This document shows positions 10,201 through 16,219 of a DNA stretch of 64,000 bases, one piece after another. A program made the position numbers and the translations under genes. Below the pieces are notes generated by a model. That model worked only from the letters and a program-made list of their open reading frames with translations, was not told the origin of the DNA and made no database searches. Source of the DNA: Pirellulaceae bacterium (GTDB taxonomy: Bacteria > Planctomycetota > Planctomycetia > Pirellulales > Pirellulaceae); assembly GCA_018402565.1 (NCBI GenBank), contig JAGYIQ010000002.1:620001-684000 (forward strand), in the 5' to 3' direction. Each line of letters starts with the position of its first letter. Position 1 is the stretch's first letter.

Positions 10201-11504
10201 AAGCTGGCCAACGACTGATCCAACGCATCATTGGACAGGCCCGCAGCCGACAATTGTTCGATCACGCCCGCGATCTGTTCGTGCTGGGACGCCGAGGCGA
10301 TCACCAACAGCTGCTCGCGTTGGCTATTGGCCGTCACCGAAACTCCTGGCACGATCTGCTGGATGGTCTCGATCGCCTGCGTCTGCGCCGAACGCAGCAT
10401 GGGATAACTCTTGAGCGACAGTTCGCTGACCGCGGGCCCTTCGATCGACTCCAACGATTGCTGCAACAACGCGTGTTGTTGCTCGTTGCCGATGGCGATG
10501 AGTCGCATCGCCGCGACATCGACCTGCAGCAAAATGCCCGGGACCAAGGCCTTCAGTTGCTCGACCAGCGGCGCGGGCTGAAGCGTACGATAACGGTAGA
10601 CCTGGACCTGCAAGTCGGTCGGTCGCGCGGACTCGCGCAGCTTGGCCAACACCGCGTCGATATCGCCGTGCTGTTTTTCCGTACCGTAGACAAACATCTG
10701 GTTCGTGGGCTCATCGACCGTGATCCGCGTCCCGCCGACGGCCGCCTGCAGGAACTCGGCCGTGGACTTCAACCCCAGGTCCGTGATGGCATAGGTCTTC
10801 AACACTTGCGGCGGCGGATCGGGCTTGGGCTGCGGCTTCTCCGGGGCCTTGGGCAGTGGGATCGACTGAATCAACGCATGGATCGCCGCCATGCGGCCCG
10901 CGGTCTCGGTCACCAGCACCTGCCCGGTCGCCGGCAGTGGCTCCAGCCGACCCAGCGGACCGATCAATGGACGCACTTCGTTCTGCACCGTATCTACCGG
11001 ACGACCCTGCAACAGAAACGCCACGGTGACCAACTCGAATCGGCCCATCTGGTCCAATTCCTCGATCGTTTTGCGAGGCACCAGGTCGTAGGGGATGCCG
11101 TTCCGCGTGTTGATCAGGATCAGCAACGCATCCTTGCGAATCAGCGTGAACTCCTTGGTCAGCAAGACGCTGTTGAGCAGATCGATCGATTCGGTCGGCG
11201 AGAAGGCTCGGCTGTCGCGAAAGGTAAAGCCCCCGGGTGGGAAGTCGTTGATCACCAACGACAGATTGGCCTGCCGAGCAAACCAAGCCAGCACCTCCGG
11301 CCAAGGCTGATCGTCAAAATTGAACTTGAGTGCGGGCGGCGAGTCCTGGACGGCCGCAGAATCATCCACAGCCGCCGCTGCCGGCTCCTGGGCCGACAGA
11401 CCGGCCCGACCGACTCCCAGCCAATCGGTCAAGCCACAAGAGAGACAGAAAGCCAACACGGCAGCAGATGGGAGAAGACGCGGTTTCGCGGGGCAAGCTA
11501 ACAT
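4224..11504 (-). CDS. Giant secreted protein of tandem secretin-N (NolW-type) repeats
   Basis: The protein has 2,426 residues from ATG 11504; a TTG five codons upstream is possible but has no better ribosome-binding site. An N-terminal signal peptide ends near GLSAQE. A STN-like region (NFDDQPWPEVLAWFARQANLSLVIND) follows. After that come about thirty repeats of 64-80 residues with the pattern 'VY.l....a..l...lP.a....D...n.LlV.A...eH..I...l..l', which is the secretin N/NolW fold. I find no secretin pore domain and no VPxLG-type motif; the chain ends in a basic tail (RLIRDYQRRR). Some repeats are near copies: a four-repeat block of 256 residues and a two-repeat block of 131 residues are each tandemly duplicated. 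A periplasmic scaffold or ring-forming protein is plausible. The function is unknown. Confidence 0.85.
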   Translation of the reverse strand: MLACPAKPRLLPSAAVLAFCLSCGLTDWLGVGRAGLSAQEPAAAAVDDSAAVQDSPPALKFNFDDQPWPEVLAWFARQANLSLVINDFPPGGFTFRDSRAFSPTESIDLLNSVLLTKEFTLIRKDALLILINTRNGIPYDLVPRKTIEELDQMGRFELVTVAFLLQGRPVDTVQNEVRPLIGPLGRLEPLPATGQVLVTETAGRMAAIHALIQSIPLPKAPEKPQPKPDPPPQVLKTYAITDLGLKSTAEFLQAAVGGTRITVDEPTNQMFVYGTEKQHGDIDAVLAKLRESARPTDLQVQVYRYRTLQPAPLVEQLKALVPGILLQVDVAAMRLIAIGNEQQHALLQQSLESIEGPAVSELSLKSYPMLRSAQTQAIETIQQIVPGVSVTANSQREQLLVIASASQHEQIAGVIEQLSAAGLSNDALDQSLASFALEHVEVAAAAQALNALLPDTTFTADAENRRLLAVLSAAQQQRVQQWLSLIDVPPDPQRQVTFEVYAASAAVQQRLTSLLPSVLPDVKSTYDAESKQLLVTAMPADQLKLAALLETLTTTLPPPVDLRTYPAPQTIQAATLAALQQLIPDVKVTADAAGDRLIAYATAEEHERLLAALERIQAAGLATPQELTIEVYAVAPAVQQRLSTLLSTLLPDVKSSYDTTSRQLLVTALPEDQQRVAALLETISGTMPEPVQLRTYPLAETAQAAALAALRQLHPDLTVTADADNERLVAYASAEDHQRLEAALQQITAAGLLKPADDRLLQVYSVTVEQADRFDAIKAALPLDFQGLQFLPGPDPSRLLAWGSPAEHLKLAELLESLQDAPGTTNDRVLAVYPVGQGDPKLMQDVLSRLFPRAEIDVDAEGGRVVVWATEPQQTQIKQAAQQLAVAAQDGWERLLRSYVVRDVDVALVLKTVTPLVPALTLSMDATSSQLIAYGREADHQKLRELLDQLQTSSAAGAREIKVYEAGDQDPVVLSTILTGLIPQAKISTQRGAKGLAVWATAEEHARVQAALEQLKSLEAEKRQLKILSTVHTGAVTAVPFLRGAAPNGVFFPAADGQSIFGFATPEDLERVSQIMSELEQQNSRPSEDVLKTYKYPAAVIQAAQPLLTTRVPKARPMPVVAPGQWLVWATENDHLAIDTLLQNLSQNLPTDTEFRLQLYDLDRVSVVDAQTAIATIVGPVTYLAGQEPRQLRIWADGVKHQQLQELLQQLESQLELTTEPQPLKVYPIDSRTNVALVFQNLDADLLAKVSVVQNVERNALLVRATTELHEQMQRAIDQFLAALPEAPQRIAKSYQMNHLTPTAAVTLLSTLVPTATYAIDATNNKVAVTALAEQHDQIVDALQQIDVATEIEVTTKAYRVPMGYGAAVGSSLTPMYPQAKITWDVSGSVLIVVAREAEHAELDRVLREILEGSQEDSVTEVYNLASASPMNALTMIKQVYPRTQGAVDFATQTVVVTASPREHEGIKALIEKLEAAGQGRQVIAYPLRKTLPIVAQATVAQAFPRAIVSIDTNRDLLIVTTSSAEQQQVKELVDSLEQGPDKPLLVAKSYTLQHLSATATLPLLRTLVPTANYAVDTENNKLAVTGTNEQHVEIAAALLEIDVARADSVETRAYRVPTGFAASIATSLTPMYPQVRLSFDSTGSVLIVAARDDEHQAIDRLLGEILEGRETQSLTKVYRVNLTTPPNAVAVIKQVFPRVQVTPDLESRSVIVTASKSEHTRVAELLSEVDAGGGDKRAVVYSVKGLSGTAVQAAIGQIVPRANLTIDRRRDSLIVTASEEEHRQIAEVVTQLRGTTTDNLQTKAYRLTSGDPRSAESALTVLLPDATFSSDTRAGVLWATADAQEHALVQTVIDQLETAEQESVRVQAFSVDGGDSEELYTMLQRMYRSDDSVRLSYQARSNAILFVGPPRQETAIQRMVEQWSTMAGKVESRAVKVYDLAELDGDALVESLELLLAEQGPTPDLQVQFSTNRLLAVATPDQHQQIVTTMRELQGEARRLEVFNLQVNTPETIEDAIRQLFLDLPFSASPSVNSSRENQQLFIRATDTQLQQIRELLIKLGEPLTEQIGAAPASGIGVRGQGNLRVLTTPDAAKLLKQVEALWPQISPNPLRIMTPGSEGAAPAPTQAEPGTDGTREPTAEPESPTPPPARVPTSVEYRQDVAPLLVFPSGDELTIASADEEALQVFVQLLKILSEQQEAVGKIEISGNFTIFRLENAGAEEMASTVGRLFQQITAGQERGRFREQSRNRVSIVADERLNSLIVYGSPADRRTIESLIKVLDVTDAARSTVRVNEPRIVKVENVLADKIFGVLETVYRAQLRPDQPPRVQIPAGVSVEVALALREVNAAAAAPLLTLEVDQATNSIIVLASERLSSEVESLIQRLDRQHKEGNTQGFKVIALEKGNTERIEQSLRRLIRDYQRRR

Positions 11505-11783
11505 GGTCCGGCAGTGCAAAAGAGAGGCGTGGAGGGTCAGCCCAGGGAAGCAGGGGCCGCCGAACGGCAGCCTCGGTTTCCGGCCAACCCGTCCATGGAT
11601 TCATAGGGTGATCGACCAGCGATCAGGCGGGGGGACGACAACCGCCGCGGCCAAAACCGTCGGCTGCGTGGCTGTCCATGTTTACAGGCGGGAGCCGCCC
11701 GACCGCCATTCCTGCGGCTGCGGGCACCGCTTCTAGGATAGTTCCCGATTCCTGCCCGGTAAAGTCAATCCCGGCGAGAAACG

Positions 11784-13445
11784 TCAATTGCCAGACAAGA
11801 CGCGGAGTTGATAGTCGCCCGGTTGGGGGAGTCGCACGACCAAGGTGTAGTTCCCGTCCTCCGCGAATTCATGCACCAGGACAACGTCCCGACTGCCTTG
11901 GCCAGTCACTTGGCGGACCTCGACCCCGTCGGCATTCAACAATTGCAGACTGCTGTCCGCGACGGGACTGGACCCATGCAGCAACCACTTTTGCCCGGCC
12001 TTTGCTACCAGGGCGAACGGTCGCATTTCGCCCGCCGCCAGTTTAACTTGAACGGCCTGGCCTATCTCGATGGATTCGGGTCGCTGCGAGGCGGTCTGCA
12101 GCTGGAACGCGCCACCGCCCCCGTTGCCAACCGAGTTCACGGTCAGCAGCAGGGTCTCCGGCCGAAAGGCCAAATACCGTAGTTGGGCATCCAGCCCCCC
12201 GCCGCCGTCATCGTCCGCCGCCACCAATCTTCCGTTTGCGTCGTAGAGCCTTAGCTCCGAGTCGAAATCGGACGAACGGCACGCCCAGGTGACCGCGTCC
12301 CCCGGGGCAACGGCCAGCTGAAAGTACTGGCTGCCGCCCACCGGCAAGGCACCCGCAACAACGCCGTCGGCCGCGAGGGCCTGGCGTGGGTCCGCATACC
12401 GCAGGGTAACTGCCGCTCCCAGTTGCGTCGCCAACTGCAGTTGATGCGATCGACCCGCGGGCGAGGCGGATGTCGCTGCCTTGTCCCCTGGAGCTGGCAG
12501 GGGGCGGTTCAAGACGGCGAAGCGGCGGATAGAGCCTTTGCTGGCGGCCGGCAGGAACTGCAATTCGGCGGGTCTGGCGTTGATCGCTTCCTCGCGTTGA
12601 TTCGTGGCGTTGGGAGGCGTCACCACCTGGCTGGCGAGGTCCCCACTAAACGACATCTCCAACAACGCCAAGGGCGGACCGTCTGCCGGCAGATCCAGGA
12701 TCAGAGCGGAGTTGGGCGGCAGCGTTTCGGTTCGCTCGATCGCGAGCTCCGCGGCGGCGCGACGCGCCGGAGTCAGCAGCAGCTCACCGCGGCGCAGCGG
12801 TGGTCCCGCGACGCGGACGTAATATTCTCCGCCTTTGACCAAGTGAGCCAGATTCGCCCACATGGGAACGGGCAGGCCCTGCCAGTCGCGGAGCTGCAGA
12901 TTCAAGTCGGCACCTCCCAGCAAACTGGCCGAGAGAAAGCTGTCGGGAGCGGCCGAGAAATACAGCCAGGCACGGCCTTGGGCGTCCAACTGCACGGTCG
13001 TGGCCTGCCCCGGCTGAGTTTCTACAACCGAGAAATTCTCCAGAGTGAGCCCATAGTTACCACCCCCGCGCAGTTCGTATCCGTGGACCTGGATCTTGTA
13101 CACCCCATCGGCAGGCAGACGAAGCGCGGCATGGGCATGACTGCCCTCGTCGTCGACTTCCAACAGCACATGCTCCTGGTCATCGACCATTTGGACCCAT
13201 TTCAGGATGGCATCAAATTCGGTCGTACGGACGGCGACCATGACCAAATCGCCCTGTTTGCCGTTGAAGATCCAACGATCGACGGTCCCGGGGGTCAAAT
13301 ACTTCTTGAAGGTTCCCGGTTGCTCCACATTGCGCACCGATTCTTGGGCCCAGGTGCTCAGGTTGACGGTTCCACTCAACCACAGGACGAACCACCAACT
13401 CCAGGACACATTCCGACCGCCCGTGGGGCGCTGATAAGTAGGCAC
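11784..13445 (-). CDS. Secreted protein with PPC-like (pre-peptidase C-terminal) beta-sandwich domains
   Basis: The protein has 553 residues. GTG at 13445 is preferred because GAGGAG sits 7 bases upstream; an ATG at 13475 has no Shine-Dalgarno sequence and only adds ten residues. The N-terminus is a signal peptide (WSWWFVLWLSGTVNLSTWAQE). At least three segments look like PPC domains: residues about 20-130 (KKYLTPGTVDRWIFNGKQGDLVMVAV), 355-455 (YFQLAVAPGDAVTWAC, SELRLYDANGRLVAADDDGGG) and the C-terminal 90 residues (LVVRLPQPGDYQLRVL). No peptidase catalytic motif is visible, so this is probably a stand-alone adhesive or envelope protein. It lies upstream of the secretin-repeat gene on the same strand, with a 279-bp gap in which no promoter or terminator stands out. 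Confidence 0.7.
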   Translation of the reverse strand: MPTYQRPTGGRNVSWSWWFVLWLSGTVNLSTWAQESVRNVEQPGTFKKYLTPGTVDRWIFNGKQGDLVMVAVRTTEFDAILKWVQMVDDQEHVLLEVDDEGSHAHAALRLPADGVYKIQVHGYELRGGGNYGLTLENFSVVETQPGQATTVQLDAQGRAWLYFSAAPDSFLSASLLGGADLNLQLRDWQGLPVPMWANLAHLVKGGEYYVRVAGPPLRRGELLLTPARRAAAELAIERTETLPPNSALILDLPADGPPLALLEMSFSGDLASQVVTPPNATNQREEAINARPAELQFLPAASKGSIRRFAVLNRPLPAPGDKAATSASPAGRSHQLQLATQLGAAVTLRYADPRQALAADGVVAGALPVGGSQYFQLAVAPGDAVTWACRSSDFDSELRLYDANGRLVAADDDGGGGLDAQLRYLAFRPETLLLTVNSVGNGGGGAFQLQTASQRPESIEIGQAVQVKLAAGEMRPFALVAKAGQKWLLHGSSPVADSSLQLLNADGVEVRQVTGQGSRDVVLVHEFAEDGNYTLVVRLPQPGDYQLRVLSGN

Positions 13446-13713
13446 GATTTGACTCCTCAGTTTTCCTGTTGTCATTGACCGGTTGCTTGGGCCGGGCCAT
13501 TGGGGTCGGTCTCAGCACGGTTAGCCCACCCGGCTGTGGATCGATAACCGCTATTCTAACAAGCGGCTGCCAGAAATAATTGCCGAGTCAAAGGATTTGC
13601 GGCGTATCGCAGGGCCTGGCGATTGGTAGAATCGGGCCGAAAGGAATCCCTCGTTCAACGGAGGAAGCCAAGGAGCCACGTCGCATTGCGAGTCCTTTTC
13701 ACAGAGGTAGGTC

Positions 13714-15267
13714 ATGTCGTTCAAACGACTCCTGCAAAACACATACCTGAAATTGTGTTTATTATTTTTATTGAACATATCCGAGCGGATGGTGATTGGA
13801 CAGGAACCGCCCCTCGCTGACCGGTCGGAGTTGAAATCACGCCCAACGGCTTGGTTTGGCCTGCGAGCCGTCGATGCCGAAACCGGTGCCGGGGTGCCAT
13901 TGGTGCGATTTAAAACGACCAGCCACCTGACCCTGTGGTCCGATAGCCATGGCTACGTCGCTTTCGATGAACCCGGCCTAATGGGCACTGAGGTCCATTT
14001 TGAAATCGACTCGCCGGGTTATACATTGCCCGCCGATGGTTTTGGCTTTCGCGGCCAGCGAGTGATACCTCGGCCGGGAGAGATCGTGGAGATCCAACTC
14101 CAACGCGTCAACCTGGCCCAGCGCGTGCGACGTGTGACCGGCCAGGGGATTTACCGCGATACCGAGCGTCTGGGACTGCCTGTCCCGCCCGGTACGCCGG
14201 CCTTGAATGCGGGCGTCACGGGCAGCGACTCGGTGCAGATGGTGCCCTATCGAGAGCGGTTGTTTTGGTTGTGGGGCGACACCAATCTGGCCCATTACCC
14301 GCTGGGTAATTTCCATGTGACGGCCGCCACCAGTCCCCGGCCAAGCGCTGCCGACCCCGCCTCACCGGCTGATCTCTCGCTGCGTTATTTCTGCGATCCA
14401 GTAACAGGCCGCGTCAAGAAAATGTGCCCGCTGGACGCCCCCGGCGCTGTCTGGCTATTTGGCCTAATCCCGCTCCCGGACCCAACCGACTCGACAAAAG
14501 AAATCTTAGTAGCGCATTACTCGCGTCATTTGCGTTTGGGCGAAATGGTCGAGCAGGGCATTGTCGTGTTTGACGATGCCAGCGAGCAGTTTCGCATCGT
14601 GGCCACCATCGACCTGGAACACGTTTGGCAAGTCCCCACCGGACAGGCCTTTCGCCACATGGATGACGATGGTGATTTTGTCTACTTTGCCAATCCGTTT
14701 CCCGTCGTGCGTGTACCAGCGAATCTGACGGCCGTTTGTGATCCGCAGCAGTACCAGGCCTATGCCTGGGATGAGGACGCCGGTGCCTATGCCTGGCAGA
14801 CAGACCAGCCGCCGATCTCACAAACGTCGGAGCAGGAAAAAATCCAGCAGCATCAGCTGCCGACCGAAGCGGCGCGGTTTCAAGTCCGAGACCACGAGAC
14901 ACAGCGCGCGGTCACGCTCCACCGCGCGAGCGTCAACTGGAATGCTTATCGTCAACGCTGGATCATGATCGGCAATGAGATCGATCCGACCGGCAGTCCC
15001 AGTCTTCTGGGTGAAGTCTGGTACGCCGAGGCCCCGGCTCTGACGGGTCCCTGGCAGTCGGCGATCAAAATCGCCACCCATCCCGGCTATTCGTTTTACA
15101 ACCCTCGACAGCATGTTGTCTGGGACGAAATGGGCGGCCGAGTCATCTACTTTGAGGGGACCTACACACACATGTTCTCGGGGACACAAACGCCGGTACC
15201 CCACTACGAGTACAATCAGCTGCTGTATCGCTTGGATCTGGAGAGTGTACATGGCGTGAACCAGTGA
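13714..15267 (+). CDS. Secreted beta-propeller protein, DUF4185/glycosidase-like
   Basis: The protein has 517 residues, and the ATG follows an AGAGGTAG ribosome-binding site. Residues 1-30 form a signal peptide (LKLCLLFLLNISERMVIGQ). Residues about 45-140 resemble a carboxypeptidase-regulatory-like Ig domain (AVDAETGAGVPLVRFKT). From about 160 the sequence has the pattern of a five-bladed beta-propeller that reports site-specific sugar hydrolases: SDSVQMVPYRERLFWLWGDTN, WNAYRQRWIMIGNE, GEVWYAEAPALTGPW and NPRQHVVWDE. A polysaccharide-related role outside the cytoplasm is suggested by fold only; I cannot assign catalytic acids. It could equally be a non-catalytic binding propeller. Confidence 0.6.
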   Translation: MSFKRLLQNTYLKLCLLFLLNISERMVIGQEPPLADRSELKSRPTAWFGLRAVDAETGAGVPLVRFKTTSHLTLWSDSHGYVAFDEPGLMGTEVHFEIDSPGYTLPADGFGFRGQRVIPRPGEIVEIQLQRVNLAQRVRRVTGQGIYRDTERLGLPVPPGTPALNAGVTGSDSVQMVPYRERLFWLWGDTNLAHYPLGNFHVTAATSPRPSAADPASPADLSLRYFCDPVTGRVKKMCPLDAPGAVWLFGLIPLPDPTDSTKEILVAHYSRHLRLGEMVEQGIVVFDDASEQFRIVATIDLEHVWQVPTGQAFRHMDDDGDFVYFANPFPVVRVPANLTAVCDPQQYQAYAWDEDAGAYAWQTDQPPISQTSEQEKIQQHQLPTEAARFQVRDHETQRAVTLHRASVNWNAYRQRWIMIGNEIDPTGSPSLLGEVWYAEAPALTGPWQSAIKIATHPGYSFYNPRQHVVWDEMGGRVIYFEGTYTHMFSGTQTPVPHYEYNQLLYRLDLESVHGVNQ

Positions 15268-15350
15268 CGCCTGGGACGACTCTTGAATGTGCGGGACATC
15301 AACGCCAACAACCCCTATTTTTTGTGAATCTAACAGCGGGAGCATGAAAA

Positions 15351-16022
15351 ATGATATTCTGGTTTATTTCCGATACGCACACACGGCATGCTCAACTGCA
15401 GATTCCCCCGGCCGATGTTGTCATCCACGCCGGCGACGAGGCAAACCAGCACGACCCGGCCATGAATGCCGCCGAAGCCCGAGCTTTTTTCGACTGGTAC
15501 CAAGGTCTGCCGATCCCGCATAAGGTATTCGTCCCCGGAAACCACTCGGTGGCGATCGAGCGGGGACTGATCAAACCGGCGGACTACCCGGGAATCTGCT
15601 TCTTGATTCATGAGGCGACGACGATCGAGGGCTGGAAGGTGTTTGGCTCGCCCTACACACCTCGGTTCTTTGATTGGGCCTACATGAAGGCTCGACAGAA
15701 ATTGGAACCGGTTTGGGCCTCCGTACCCGATGACGTGGATATCCTGGTCACCCACGGCCCCCCCAAAGGCGTGTTGGACCTGACGGTCGATCGCGAAAAC
15801 AAAGGGCTGGTCCAGGTCGGTTGTAATGCATTGAGACGTCATGTGGATCAGCGGATCCGGCCGCGGATCCACGCCTTTGGGCATTTGCATGACGAGATTG
15901 GCATCAGCAACTACGGTCAGTACACACGGGGGGCCACGCAGTTTATCAACGCCGCCTGCTGTAACTTACGATTGGAGTTGATCCATCCTGGATTTGTGAT
16001 CAACCTAGAAGACAAATCGTAA
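15351..16022 (+). CDS. Calcineurin-like metallophosphoesterase
   Basis: The 223-residue protein has the metal-binding motifs of the family in order: SDTH near residue 7 (D and H), HAGDE near 26, GNHS near 64, THGPP near 141 and the closing GHLHDE near 182. The middle aspartate motif reads GDEAN, a mild variant of the common GDxx. It is probably a small cytoplasmic phosphodiesterase or phosphatase like the 'metallophosphatase domain' proteins; the substrate is unknown. GGGAG lies about 10 bases ahead of the ATG. The TAA stop at 16020-16022 lies inside a copy of the dispersed GTAACCGTTCACG motif, so the repeat has inserted at, or helped form, the 3' end. Confidence 0.85.
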   Translation: MIFWFISDTHTRHAQLQIPPADVVIHAGDEANQHDPAMNAAEARAFFDWYQGLPIPHKVFVPGNHSVAIERGLIKPADYPGICFLIHEATTIEGWKVFGSPYTPRFFDWAYMKARQKLEPVWASVPDDVDILVTHGPPKGVLDLTVDRENKGLVQVGCNALRRHVDQRIRPRIHAFGHLHDEIGISNYGQYTRGATQFINAACCNLRLELIHPGFVINLEDKS

Positions 16023-16177
16023 CCGTTCACGCCCCGTAGGGTAGCGTGGAGCAAGTCTGGCTAACGCAGCACCCGCAGGGCCGTTCCGGCAATTGACGCC
16101 TGCCCCCTTTACCACACCGATCCCAAAATTGGATTGTGACAAAGCACTAGGATTATCCCTCTACCGTAAACGGTTAC
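16019..16177. repeat. Truncated MITE-like copy D flanked by inverted GTAACCGTTCACG motifs
   Basis: A GTAACCGTTCACGCC motif starts at 16019 and its imperfect inverse (CGTAAACGGTTAC) ends at 16177. Between them, 16065-16150 matches the right half of the 145-bp element seen complete at 25081, 43337 and 49816. It begins at GCAGCACCCGCAGGG and ends with GTGACAAAGCACTAG; the left half is missing. About 45 bp just before it (CGTAGGG, GCAAGTC and GGCTAAC blocks) also recur near 43220. This fills most of the 197-bp gap between the metallophosphoesterase and the hydrolase-protease gene. Confidence 0.75.
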
Positions 16178-16219
16178 GACAAATCTAAATAAATTTCGCT
16201 CTCGCAGGAGTTTTCCACG

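Noticed and set aside
9879..11501. Long plus-strand frame of 540 codons opposite the secretin-repeat gene
   Set aside because: It is antisense to a strongly supported coding frame, is rich in Arg/Gln/His as expected for a shadow frame, and has no domain or ribosome-binding site.
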